Below the pieces are notes generated by a model, which saw only the letters and a program-made list of their open reading frames with translations, was not told where the DNA came from and did not search any database. Made by a program: the position numbers and the translations under genes. This document shows, in pieces, positions 43,177-50,572 of a DNA stretch of 57,145 nucleotides. The first letter of the stretch is position 1, and each line of letters begins with the position of its first letter. The DNA is from Bacillota bacterium (GTDB lineage: Bacteria > Bacillota > Clostridia > Oscillospirales > Ruminococcaceae), in the NCBI GenBank assembly GCA_023457355.1, contig JAEWLW010000013.1:1-57145 (forward strand). The letters run 5' to 3'.

Positions 43177-43533
43177 ATGAAAATTGCTGTGGCAGCCGAA
43201 GGAAAATCCGTGACCGAGCATTTTGGCCATTGTGAGGGGTTTATTCTTTTCGAAACGGCGGACGCCAGTATTGTCGACAGCCAGTTCGTGCTCAACCCCG
43301 GCCACCGTCCTGGGTTCCTGCCCGTTTTTCTGCATGATAAAGGGGTCAAAGTCATCATTTCCGGTGGCATGGGACAGGGGGCGATTGATATTTTCAACGA
43401 AAAAGGCATAGAAGTTATCCTTGGGGCCTCCGGTGAAGCCCGGGCCGCAGTCGCCGGCTATTTGAGCGGTATGCTAAAATCCACTGGCTCAGTCTGCCAT
43501 CAACATCAGCACACGGGCGCATGTGAGGAATAG
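43177..43533 (+). CDS. NifX/NifB-C-terminal family protein, second copy
   Basis: A 118-residue protein: MKIAVAAEGKSVTEHFGHCEG at the start, the family region GVKVIISGGMGQGAIDIFNE (about 57-76) and a His/Cys tail CHQHQHTGACEE. It is closer to the typical NifB/NifX cofactor-binding domain than the first copy. AAAGGAG precedes the ATG by 9 nt. Last gene of the NifX-MinD-MinD-NifX operon. Confidence 0.9.
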   Translation: MKIAVAAEGKSVTEHFGHCEGFILFETADASIVDSQFVLNPGHRPGFLPVFLHDKGVKVIISGGMGQGAIDIFNEKGIEVILGASGEARAAVAGYLSGMLKSTGSVCHQHQHTGACEE

Positions 43534-43909
43534 CCGCCTCACTGCCTGTAAGGGCCCTTGAAAGCATTTCGTCTTTCAGGGGCCCCCATTTTTAATCCAA
43601 GCTATTATAGTTGGTTAATTTGAAAGCACCCCATTTTTGCGTTCCATTTTCCGCACTGTTGCATTATCCTCCTCAAAAGACGCCTGCCTTCATCGTCCGC
43701 CTTGTAGCGCAAAAAACAGCTTCACAATACCGGGCCATTTTCAAATTAATCAACTATATCTAAACGTTATGCTGATAATCATAAGCAAAATCTCCTTTTG
43801 CGGCGGCTGCCGCCTGCCATGTTGGTGTTCATCGTCGCAGTGTGGAGGGCCATCCCAGCAACTTTGGACGCCCACCCTTGCCAATAGATCGGCATTGTTT
43901 AAACGGCAA
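43534..43909. other. Gap between the NifX gene and a small minus-strand gene
   Basis: About 375 nt. It has the operon terminator at its left end and otherwise no gene, RNA family or repeat that I can identify. Composition is lower in GC than the neighbouring genes. Confidence 0.4.
43552..43592 (+). terminator. Terminator of the NifX/MinD operon
   Basis: GGGCCCTTGAAAG and CTTTCAGGGGCCC form a long stem, followed by CCATTTTT. Confidence 0.8.
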
Positions 43910-44092
43910 TTAAAAAGACACGGTCATGGTTGGCTCATCGCCCCATTTCCGTGCCTTTTTTCTGTTATAGGCTTTGGGATTTTCCGGCCTGCGTGTCACC
44001 GGGCTTATGGCACCCCAATCTTTACGCCTGGAAACGTTCAGTTGCCGCTTTTGTTTTTTTGATAACTTTTCGAACGGTATAAATTTCTCCAT
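43910..44092 (-). CDS. Small basic conserved protein of unknown function
   Basis: A 60-residue, strongly basic protein beginning MEKFIPFEKLSKKQKRQLN, with the core WGAISPVTRRPENPKAYNRKKARKW. I believe near-identical short proteins occur widely in Clostridia (recollection, not a search). The RPENPKAYNRKK stretch suggests nucleic-acid or ribosome binding. A clear AAAGGAG lies 9 nt before the ATG, so it is a real gene although short. Stands alone. Confidence 0.75.
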   Translation of the reverse strand: MEKFIPFEKLSKKQKRQLNVSRRKDWGAISPVTRRPENPKAYNRKKARKWGDEPTMTVSF

Positions 44093-44218
44093 TTAAAAAT
44101 TACTCCTTTCAAGCCGCTTTTATTTAGTATAACAACTTCGCGCCAAATTGTCCAACAATATGGTTAAAGACGCTAAAAGCGCAGAATTTACCTGCGACAG
44201 TCTCAACAGCCTTAAGCA

Positions 44219-44252
44219 AAAAGGACGTTCGCAAACAAACGGACGTCCTTTT
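44219..44252 (-). terminator. Terminator of the polyamine operon
   Basis: AAAAGGACGT and ACGTCCTTTT flank a 14-nt loop about 35 nt after the nspC stop; read on the minus strand the second arm ends in T residues. Confidence 0.75.
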
Positions 44253-44285
44253 GGGCTTAGCTTTTTGCTGGATACTTTTCGCTAC

Positions 44286-45413
44286 TTACGCCAGTCGACC
44301 TTTAAAATCCATATAACCAAACCGGTTCAATATCCGGCAGTCACCGTCTTTGTTGCGCAGTGCAATGGCAGGCAGCGGCATGCCGTTAAAAGTGTTGGTT
44401 TTAACCATCGAATAAATCGCCATATCGCTAAATACAAGCCGGTCACCGGCTTTAAGCGGCTGATCAAAGCTATAATCGCCGATGATGTCGCCAGCCAGGC
44501 AGGTCGGACCGCCGAGCCGGTAGGTGTGTGCTTTTTCACCCGGCAGCCCCGAATCTAAAAGCGGCGGACGGTAAGGCATCTCCAGCACATCCGGCATGTG
44601 GCAGGCGGCGGAGGCGTCCAGAATGGCGATATCCATGCCGTTTTTAAGCGTATCGAGCACCGAGGTCACCAAAAAGCCCGCATTGAGCGCCACCGCCTCA
44701 CCCGGCTCCAGATAAACACGCAAATCATACTGCTTTTGCAACCGGATGATGCATGTCTCCAAAGCGGCGGTGTCATAGTCGACACGGGTGATGTGGTGCC
44801 CCCCGCCCAGATTCAGCCACTTCATTTGCGGCAGCCATTCACCGAACTTTTCTTCAATGGCAGCGACAGTGGCCAGCAGCGCGTCTGAATTCTGCTCGCA
44901 CAGTGTATGAAAATGGAATCCTGAAACACCGTCCAGCAGCTCGGGGCGAAAATTCGCCTTTGTTACGCCCAAGCGCGAATTTGGCGAACAGGGGTCATAC
45001 ACAGCGTGCCCCTCCTGCGTGGAGCACTCGGGGTTCAGCCGCAGGCCAACCTCGCAGCCCGCTGCCCTTGCCTGTGCGCCGAACCGCGCAAGTTGCGAAA
45101 AGGAATTGAACACGATATGCCCGCAGATTCTGGTCAGCTCGGCCAAATCGGCCTGGCGGTAGGCGGGTGAAAAAACATGGTTTTCCTTGCCCATCTCCTC
45201 GCGCCCTAAGCGCGCTTCGTATAGCCCGCTCGCCGCCGTACCACTGAGGTATTGCCCGACCAGCGGGTAGAGCTTGTAGAGCGAAAACGCCTTTTGCGCC
45301 AGCAGAATTTTGCAGCCGGTGCGCTGTATCACACCCTGCAATATCTTCAGGTTCTTTTCTATCAGCACCTCGTCCACCACAAAGCACGGGGTCGGCAACT
45401 CAGAAAATTTCAT
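44286..45413 (-). CDS. nspC: Carboxynorspermidine/carboxyspermidine decarboxylase
   Basis: PLP fold-type III decarboxylase that turns carboxy(nor)spermidine into (nor)spermidine. The 375-residue protein opens LPTPCFVVDEVLIEKNL, has the PLP lysine region LLAQKAFSLYKL (about 37-48), NPECSTQEGHAVYDPCSPNSRLG (about 137-159, shown here only by its ends NPECST and NSRLG in family comparisons), and GPTCLAGDIIGDY (about 302-314). The ATG at 45411-45413 lies one nt after the dehydrogenase stop; a longer version would start inside the upstream gene. Last gene of the polyamine operon. Confidence 0.92.
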   Translation of the reverse strand: MKFSELPTPCFVVDEVLIEKNLKILQGVIQRTGCKILLAQKAFSLYKLYPLVGQYLSGTAASGLYEARLGREEMGKENHVFSPAYRQADLAELTRICGHIVFNSFSQLARFGAQARAAGCEVGLRLNPECSTQEGHAVYDPCSPNSRLGVTKANFRPELLDGVSGFHFHTLCEQNSDALLATVAAIEEKFGEWLPQMKWLNLGGGHHITRVDYDTAALETCIIRLQKQYDLRVYLEPGEAVALNAGFLVTSVLDTLKNGMDIAILDASAACHMPDVLEMPYRPPLLDSGLPGEKAHTYRLGGPTCLAGDIIGDYSFDQPLKAGDRLVFSDMAIYSMVKTNTFNGMPLPAIALRNKDGDCRILNRFGYMDFKGRLA

Positions 45414-45414
45414 C

Positions 45415-46617
45415 TCAGTCCACCGGTGCAGGATTGAAGCTCTCCTGCCAGGGCAGGCCAAACTTATTCAGCGCATCCATAAAAGGATCGGGGTCAAACT
45501 CCTCAATGTTGTGCACACCGGGCTTATTCCACGTGCCGGTCATGAGCATCATCGCGCCGATCATCGCAGGAACACCGGTGGTGTAGGCTACGGCCTGTGA
45601 GCCGACCTCTTTGTAGCATTCCTCGTGGTCACAGACATTATAAAGGTAATAGTGCTTTTCCCTGCCGTCCTTTTTGCCGTGGAAAATGCAGCCGATGTTG
45701 GTTTTACCCTTGGTGCGGGGCCCGAGCGAAGAAGGGTCTGGCAGTACAGCCTTTAAAAATTGCAGCGGCACAATCATCTTGCCTTCAAATTCAACCGGCT
45801 CAATGGATGTCATCCCGACGTTCTCCAGGCAGCGCAGATGGGTCAGGTAGCTTTGCCCAAAGGTCATGAAGAAGCGAATACGTTTGATGCCCGGCATGTT
45901 GAGCGCCAGCGACTCCAGCTCCTCGTGGTGCAGCAGGTACATATCCTTCTCGCCGATTTCCGGGAAATTATAGACGCGCTTAATCTCCATCGGCTCGGTC
46001 TCAACCCAATGGCCATTTTCCCAATAGCTGCCCTTGGCCGACACCTCGCGAATGTTGATCTCGGGGTTAAAGTTGGTCGCAAAGGGATAGCCGTGGTCGC
46101 CAGCATTGCAGTCGAGGATATCGATATAGTTGATCTCGTCAAAGTGATGCTTGAGCGCATAGGCCGAAAAAACGCTGGTAACGCCGGGGTCAAAGCCGCT
46201 GCCCAAAAGCGCGGTAATGCCTGCCTTTTCAAACCGCTCGCGGTAGGCCCACTGCCAGGAATACTCGAACTTGGCGGTATCCTCCGGCTCGTAGTTGGCG
46301 GTGTCGACATAGTTGGTTTTGGTGGCAAGGCAGGCCTCCATAATGGTCAGGTCCTGATAAGGCAGCGCGAGGTTCAGCACCACGTCGGGCTTTACCTGCT
46401 CAATCAGCGCGGTAAGCGCCGCCACGTCGTTGGCGTCAATTTGTGCCGTGGTTATTTTTGTTTTCGTAATGGGCGTGAGTTTTTCCTTCAAATCGTCGCA
46501 CTTGGATTTCGTGCGGCTCGCGATGCAAACCTCCTCAAAAACGCCGCTGTTCTGGCAGCACTTGTGGATGGCAACGCTTGCAACGCCGCCGCAGCCAATG
46601 ATAAGAGCCTTCCCCAT
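45415..46617 (-). CDS. Carboxynorspermidine synthase / saccharopine dehydrogenase family
   Basis: NAD(P)H enzyme that condenses aspartate semialdehyde with putrescine or diaminopropane, giving carboxyspermidine or carboxynorspermidine. The 400-residue protein has the Rossmann motif ALIIGCGGVASVAIHK (residues 4-19), NLALPYQDLTIMEACLATK (about 81-99) and LLGSGFDPGVTSVFSAYALK (about 135-154), all typical of this bacterial group rather than lysine-pathway saccharopine dehydrogenase. Directly followed by nspC, which fixes the pathway. A repeat-containing gap of about 260 nt separates it from speE upstream. Confidence 0.9.
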   Translation of the reverse strand: MGKALIIGCGGVASVAIHKCCQNSGVFEEVCIASRTKSKCDDLKEKLTPITKTKITTAQIDANDVAALTALIEQVKPDVVLNLALPYQDLTIMEACLATKTNYVDTANYEPEDTAKFEYSWQWAYRERFEKAGITALLGSGFDPGVTSVFSAYALKHHFDEINYIDILDCNAGDHGYPFATNFNPEINIREVSAKGSYWENGHWVETEPMEIKRVYNFPEIGEKDMYLLHHEELESLALNMPGIKRIRFFMTFGQSYLTHLRCLENVGMTSIEPVEFEGKMIVPLQFLKAVLPDPSSLGPRTKGKTNIGCIFHGKKDGREKHYYLYNVCDHEECYKEVGSQAVAYTTGVPAMIGAMMLMTGTWNKPGVHNIEEFDPDPFMDALNKFGLPWQESFNPAPVD

Positions 46618-46881
46618 ATCTATACCCTCCGTTAATTTTGTTTGAATTTATAGTAATCGTTGAGCTTCAACGAAGCATCCACTCAACTTTTATAGCGGAT
46701 CCATTTGAAAACGGCCTGACAATTGCGAGCGTATTTTTTCGCTGCGAGGCAGACGATGAAAGCGGGCTGCCACCTGCCGAAAAGGACAACAAGGCAGCAC
46801 GAAAACAGGCCGCAAGAGCAGGTTGGTTTTAAGTTAGCGGCTATAGCGGCTATATATTAATGATAGTCTCCACGCAGCCGG
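46618..46881. repeat. Intergenic region with a probable dispersed repeat
   Basis: No gene seen in about 264 nt inside the polyamine operon. The stretch from about 46735 (GCTGCGAGGCAGACGATGAA) through GCGGGCTGCCACCTGCC and AAGGACAACAAGGCAGCAC resembles a degenerate copy near 36253-36293, and the general pattern is like dispersed intergenic elements of clostridial genomes. The insertion splits the operon between speE and the dehydrogenase gene. Confidence 0.5.
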
Positions 46882-47733
46882 CTATTCAACATTTTTAAGC
46901 ATTTCCTCCACATAGTTGGGCAGCGCAAAGGCACCGACGTGTAGCTTGGTGTTGTAATAACGGGTATGCAAACCGCGGGCGTTCCACCGGACGGTGTTTA
47001 AATCCCTGATAGGATGATATTGTTTGGAGGCAAAGCCAAACAACCAGTGCCCGGAGGGATAGGTTGGAATATGCGCCTGATATACCCGGCTGATCGGAAA
47101 GCTCTCCGCAATACGCTTATGCGCACGTTGCATGGCGGCGGCGTCCCCATCATAAAACGGGCTTTCGTGCTGGTTGACCAAAATGCCGTCGGCGCGCAGC
47201 GCCTTATAACAGTTGCCGTAAAACTCGCGTGTAAATAAGCCTTCGCCTGGGCCAAATGGGTCGGTGGAATCGACGATGATCAAATCGTACTCATCAACGC
47301 GGGAACGGATGAATTTAAGGCCGTCCTCAAAGTAGGTGCTCACCCGAGGGTCGGAGAAGCAACAGGCGGTTTTGGGCAGGTGCTTTTTGCAAACCTCCAC
47401 CACCAGCTCGTCAATTTCAACCAGATCAATGCTTTCCACCTCGGGATAACGCACCAATTCGCGAATAACGCCGCCGTCGCCCCCACCGATAATCAGCACA
47501 TTTTTCACATCAGGGTGCACCGCCATCGGTACATGGGTAATCATGTCGTGATAGATGAACTCGTCTTTTTCGGTGAGCATCATGTAACCGTCCAACGTCA
47601 GAAAGCGCCCAAATTCCGGGGATTCAAAAATATCGATGCGCTGAAAATCGCTCTGTCCGCTGTAAATCTGGCGGTCGGTTTTAATCGTTAAGCGCACATT
47701 GGGGGTGTGCTGTTCGGTAAACCAAAGCTCCAT
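46882..47733 (-). CDS. speE: Spermidine synthase (polyamine aminopropyltransferase)
   Basis: Transfers an aminopropyl group from decarboxylated SAM to putrescine or a related amine. The 283-residue protein has LTLDGYMMLTEKDEFIYHDM (about 42-61), the SAM site VLIIGGGDGGVIRELVRY (about 78-95) and IVDSTDPFGPGEGLF (about 148-162). The ATG at 47731-47733 follows AAGGAGACAGGT; the start six residues earlier is weaker. It follows speA by 17 nt. Confidence 0.95.
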   Translation of the reverse strand: MELWFTEQHTPNVRLTIKTDRQIYSGQSDFQRIDIFESPEFGRFLTLDGYMMLTEKDEFIYHDMITHVPMAVHPDVKNVLIIGGGDGGVIRELVRYPEVESIDLVEIDELVVEVCKKHLPKTACCFSDPRVSTYFEDGLKFIRSRVDEYDLIIVDSTDPFGPGEGLFTREFYGNCYKALRADGILVNQHESPFYDGDAAAMQRAHKRIAESFPISRVYQAHIPTYPSGHWLFGFASKQYHPIRDLNTVRWNARGLHTRYYNTKLHVGAFALPNYVEEMLKNVE

Positions 47734-47750
47734 ACCTGTCTCCTTTATCA

Positions 47751-49214
47751 TTAAATCTCCTTACCTGTCCGCAGCACGTTGAGGTGGTTTATTTCAATAT
47801 CCTCCGGCCCGGTCATTGAGCAGCCTTTTTCCTTCGCATAGGCGATATAATCCAGAATATCGCGGGTGATACGCTCGCCCGGTGCCAGAATTGGAATACC
47901 GGGCGGATAGCACATGACGAACTCGCTGCAGATATGCCCTTCCACTTTATCCAGCGGCAGCGCCATTTTCTCGGCGTAAAACGCCTCCTGCGGGGTGACC
48001 TCCACCTGCGGCGGCAGATATTCCTGCGTCATCAGGCCGGTGCGGTCGCGCTGGTACCGTCGCCGTATTTCAGAAAGTGCCCCAACCAGGCGCTCGATAT
48101 CCTGCATGCGGTCCCCCACCGAAACATAAGCCAGAATATTGCCCAGATCGCCGAACTCCACCTGAATGTCATACTCGTCGCGCAGCAGGTCATAGACTTC
48201 GATGCCGGCCAGGCCGATATCCAGCGTATAGACCGAAAGCTTGGTCACGTCAAAGTCAAAGATGCTGTCGTTGTTAATCAGTTCCTGCGCGTAGGCGTAA
48301 TAGCCGCCGATACGGTTGATTTCCTCGCGGGCGTACTGCGTCAGGTCCTGCACATGGCGGAAGATTTCCTTGCCGCGAAGCGCAAGATTCCGGCGGGAGA
48401 TATCCAGGCTTGAAAGCAGCAGGTAAGAGCCGCTTGTCGTCTGAGTCAGATTGATAATCTGACTGACATAGCCCGCATTCATCTGCGGGCCGGTCAAAAG
48501 CAGCGAGCTTTGCGTCAGACTGCCGCCCGATTTGTGCATGCTCACCGCCGCCATATCCGCCCCCACCGACATAGCACAGACGGGCAGCCTGCGGCCGAAA
48601 TAAAAGTGGGTGCCGTGCGCCTCGTCCGCCAGCACTTTCATGCCATTGGCATGGGCTAATTGGGTAATGCTTTTAATGTCCGAGCAGATGCCGTAATAAG
48701 TGGGGTTGTTGATGAGAATCGCCACCGCGTCGGGGTGCTGCTTTATCGCCTTTTCAACCTGCGAAACAGACATGCCCAGCGAAATGCCCAGCCGCTTATC
48801 CACCTCCGGGTTGACATAAACCGGATGGGCGCCGCAGAGCACCAGTGCGTTAATGACGCTGCGGTGCACGTTCCTCGGCAGGATGATTTTATCCCCGCGC
48901 TTGCAGCAGGAAAGTACCATTGTCTGCACCGACGAGGTGGTGCCGTTGACCATGAAATAGGCGTTCGCCGCACCAAAGGCCTCGGCCGCCAGCGCTTCGG
49001 CGTCCCTGATAACCGAAACCGGGTGGCAGAGGTTATCCAGCGGCTTCATCGAATTGACGTCGATTCCAACACATTTTTCGCCCAGAAAATCTCTCAGCTC
49101 CGGGTTGCCCCTGCCGCGCTTATGTCCCGGTACATCAAAGGGGACGACCCGCATTCTTTTAAATTCTTCAAGCGCCTCATAAATCGGCGCGCGTGTTTGC
49201 TCAAGCTGTGCCAT
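47751..49214 (-). CDS. speA: Arginine/lysine/ornithine decarboxylase, fold-type I
   Basis: PLP decarboxylase that supplies the diamine for the polyamine genes. The 487-residue protein has VPFDVPGHKRGRGNPEL (about 22-38), YFMVNGTTSSVQTMVL (about 85-100) and the PLP lysine in AAVSMHKSGGSLTQSS (about 218-233). This Firmicute group includes Bacillus SpeA (arginine decarboxylase) as well as lysine and ornithine enzymes, so the substrate is not certain. No agmatinase (speB) gene is in the operon, which makes arginine less self-evident. It lies between speD and speE. Confidence 0.9.
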   Translation of the reverse strand: MAQLEQTRAPIYEALEEFKRMRVVPFDVPGHKRGRGNPELRDFLGEKCVGIDVNSMKPLDNLCHPVSVIRDAEALAAEAFGAANAYFMVNGTTSSVQTMVLSCCKRGDKIILPRNVHRSVINALVLCGAHPVYVNPEVDKRLGISLGMSVSQVEKAIKQHPDAVAILINNPTYYGICSDIKSITQLAHANGMKVLADEAHGTHFYFGRRLPVCAMSVGADMAAVSMHKSGGSLTQSSLLLTGPQMNAGYVSQIINLTQTTSGSYLLLSSLDISRRNLALRGKEIFRHVQDLTQYAREEINRIGGYYAYAQELINNDSIFDFDVTKLSVYTLDIGLAGIEVYDLLRDEYDIQVEFGDLGNILAYVSVGDRMQDIERLVGALSEIRRRYQRDRTGLMTQEYLPPQVEVTPQEAFYAEKMALPLDKVEGHICSEFVMCYPPGIPILAPGERITRDILDYIAYAKEKGCSMTGPEDIEINHLNVLRTGKEI

Positions 49215-49237
49215 GCCGCTCCCCCTGTGTTCTTGCG

Positions 49238-49996
49238 TCAGTAAACATTCCGGCCGCTGAAAATTTCAATCATCTCGCGGCGCAGGTTGTTGGTAATTGC
49301 CAGCCGCTCCTTGGGCGGCAGCTCATAAACATCGGTTTTAAACAGATAGTTTTGCAGATCCAGCTCTTTAATCAGCATCTTGGTATGAAACAGGTTCGCT
49401 TCATAGACGTTGATGTCAATGGCGTCGTAGCGGTGCAGCGTCTCCTGCGCAATATAGCGCTGGATGGAAATCATATCATGGTCGATGAACAGTTTTTTTC
49501 CGGTGACGTCGCGCGTAAAGCCGCGCACGCGGTAATCCATCGTGATGATGTCGGAATCAAAGCTGCCGATGAGATAATCGAGCGTTGAAAGCGGGGTGAT
49601 TTCACCGCAGGTCGCAACATCGATATCCACACGGAAGGTTGCGATGCTTGTCTCCGGGTGGTATTCCGGGTAGGTGTGCACCGTGACGTGGCTTTTATCC
49701 AGATGCCCCACGATGGTATCCCCGCTGGGAATCATCGACTCCTCGGCGATGAGAATCGTCACACTGGCCCCCTGCGGCTCGTAATCCTGCCGGGAAATAT
49801 TGAGCACCGTCGCGCCGATCATTTCGGTCAGGTGGGTCAATATCTTGGTCAAACGTTCAGAATTATATTGTTCGTCAATATAAGCAATATAATCCTTTTG
49901 CTCGCGCGCTGTCTTTGCATAACAGACATCGTAAATATTAAAGCTCAAAGATTTTGTCAGGTTATTAAACCCGTAGAGCGTCATTTTCTCATCCAT
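49238..49996 (-). CDS. speD: S-adenosylmethionine decarboxylase, E. coli type proenzyme
   Basis: Makes the decarboxylated SAM used by SpeE. The 252-residue protein is the longer, E. coli-like class, not the roughly 120-residue Bacillus type: GHLDKSHVTVHTYPEYHPE (about 110-128) holds the Ser of the self-cleavage site that forms the pyruvoyl cofactor, followed by CGEITPLSTLDYLIGS and DYRVRGFTRDV. The ATG at 49994-49996 follows GGAGG by 9 nt. First gene of the operon, behind a long structured leader that ends in a terminator. Confidence 0.95.
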   Translation of the reverse strand: MDEKMTLYGFNNLTKSLSFNIYDVCYAKTAREQKDYIAYIDEQYNSERLTKILTHLTEMIGATVLNISRQDYEPQGASVTILIAEESMIPSGDTIVGHLDKSHVTVHTYPEYHPETSIATFRVDIDVATCGEITPLSTLDYLIGSFDSDIITMDYRVRGFTRDVTGKKLFIDHDMISIQRYIAQETLHRYDAIDINVYEANLFHTKMLIKELDLQNYLFKTDVYELPPKERLAITNNLRREMIEIFSGRNVY

Positions 49997-50020
49997 GTGC
50001 GCTGCCCTCCATTGAAAAAA

Positions 50021-50064
50021 ATAAAAAACACAAGTGCGGCGAAATTCGCCCAAACACTTGTGCT
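50021..50064 (-). terminator. Terminator hairpin in the speD leader (attenuator)
   Basis: On the minus strand GCACAAGTG and CACTTGTGT close a stem whose loop contains GGGCGAATTTCGCC, itself a small hairpin, followed by TTTTTTATTTTTTT. It lies 25 nt before the speD ATG, inside the transcript, so it can shut off the operon. A CACAAGT complement upstream (50199-50205 on the plus strand) could form an alternative pairing. Confidence 0.75.
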
Positions 50065-50404
50065 TCGATTCAATCTGTTATTTTTGAACAGGTCCTGCCC
50101 TGCACCAGCTTAGAAACGCAGGCCCTCATTGTTAAAAATCCAGAACAGTCAGAGTCTATATAGCAAATAGTTACTTTTACTACTCTTATTGATCGTTTCA
50201 CAAGTTTTATGTGTCCGCGTACACATCGGTTTTAAGTAACCAACTTATAAAATTTGCGCTTTTGACGCAATCAATAAGGCAACGAAAGTTGCCGCTCGGC
50301 ATTTGACCCGGCTGTCCGTATGGCCATTCCTTCCCGCTCGGAAGTGGTCAAAAACATTTGCGAATGGAAAGACTCTGTCTAACCAGTCTGTTCTTATAAA
50401 GATT
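50065..50404 (-). ncRNA. Structured 5' leader of the polyamine operon (candidate riboregulator)
   Basis: From the predicted start near 50404 the transcript runs about 340 nt before the terminator hairpin. A closing stem (TTTTGACC 50353-50346 with GGGTCAAA 50309-50302) encloses two hairpins (CTTCC/GGGAAG and GGC/GCC), a three-way junction. A GGCAAC/GTTGCC hairpin follows (50293-50278), then more stems. I do not recognise it as a SAM, T-box or other known aptamer, although GAGTAGTAA near 50175-50185 recalls T-box leaders; the T-box consensus AGGGTGGNACCGCG is absent. Confidence 0.5.
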
Positions 50405-50410
50405 ACTGTC

Positions 50411-50439
50411 ATTATATTGGACAACCCTCAAAATGTCAA
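50411..50439 (-). promoter_or_regulatory. Consensus promoter of the polyamine operon
   Basis: On the minus strand TTGACA (50434-50439), 17-nt spacer, TATAAT (50411-50416): a perfect sigma-A promoter. Confidence 0.9.
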
Positions 50440-50572
50440 GCGAAAAACAGGCGTTTTTTTACGTGCCGTTTAATTGCTTAAATTCTTGCACACCTCGCCT
50501 GTTCGGTGCAATAATCTACCAGTTTTTCTGTACCTTATTAGCAGGATCACATTTTGAAGGAGGTCAATGTTT

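Noticed and set aside
41085..43533. Nitrogenase cofactor genes sensu stricto
   Set aside because: NifX-like domains are present but no nifH, nifD, nifK, nifE, nifN or full-length nifB; the MinD-ferredoxin partners point to the orange-protein type instead.
46638..46832. A 64-codon plus-strand open frame in the gap next to speE
   Set aside because: No ribosome site, unusual composition, and it coincides with the degenerate repeat; probably not a gene.
50175..50195. T-box-like GAGTAGTAA in the speD leader
   Set aside because: The diagnostic T-box antiterminator sequence AGGGTGGNACCGCG is missing and speD is not an amino acid or tRNA-ligase gene, so a T-box call is not supported.
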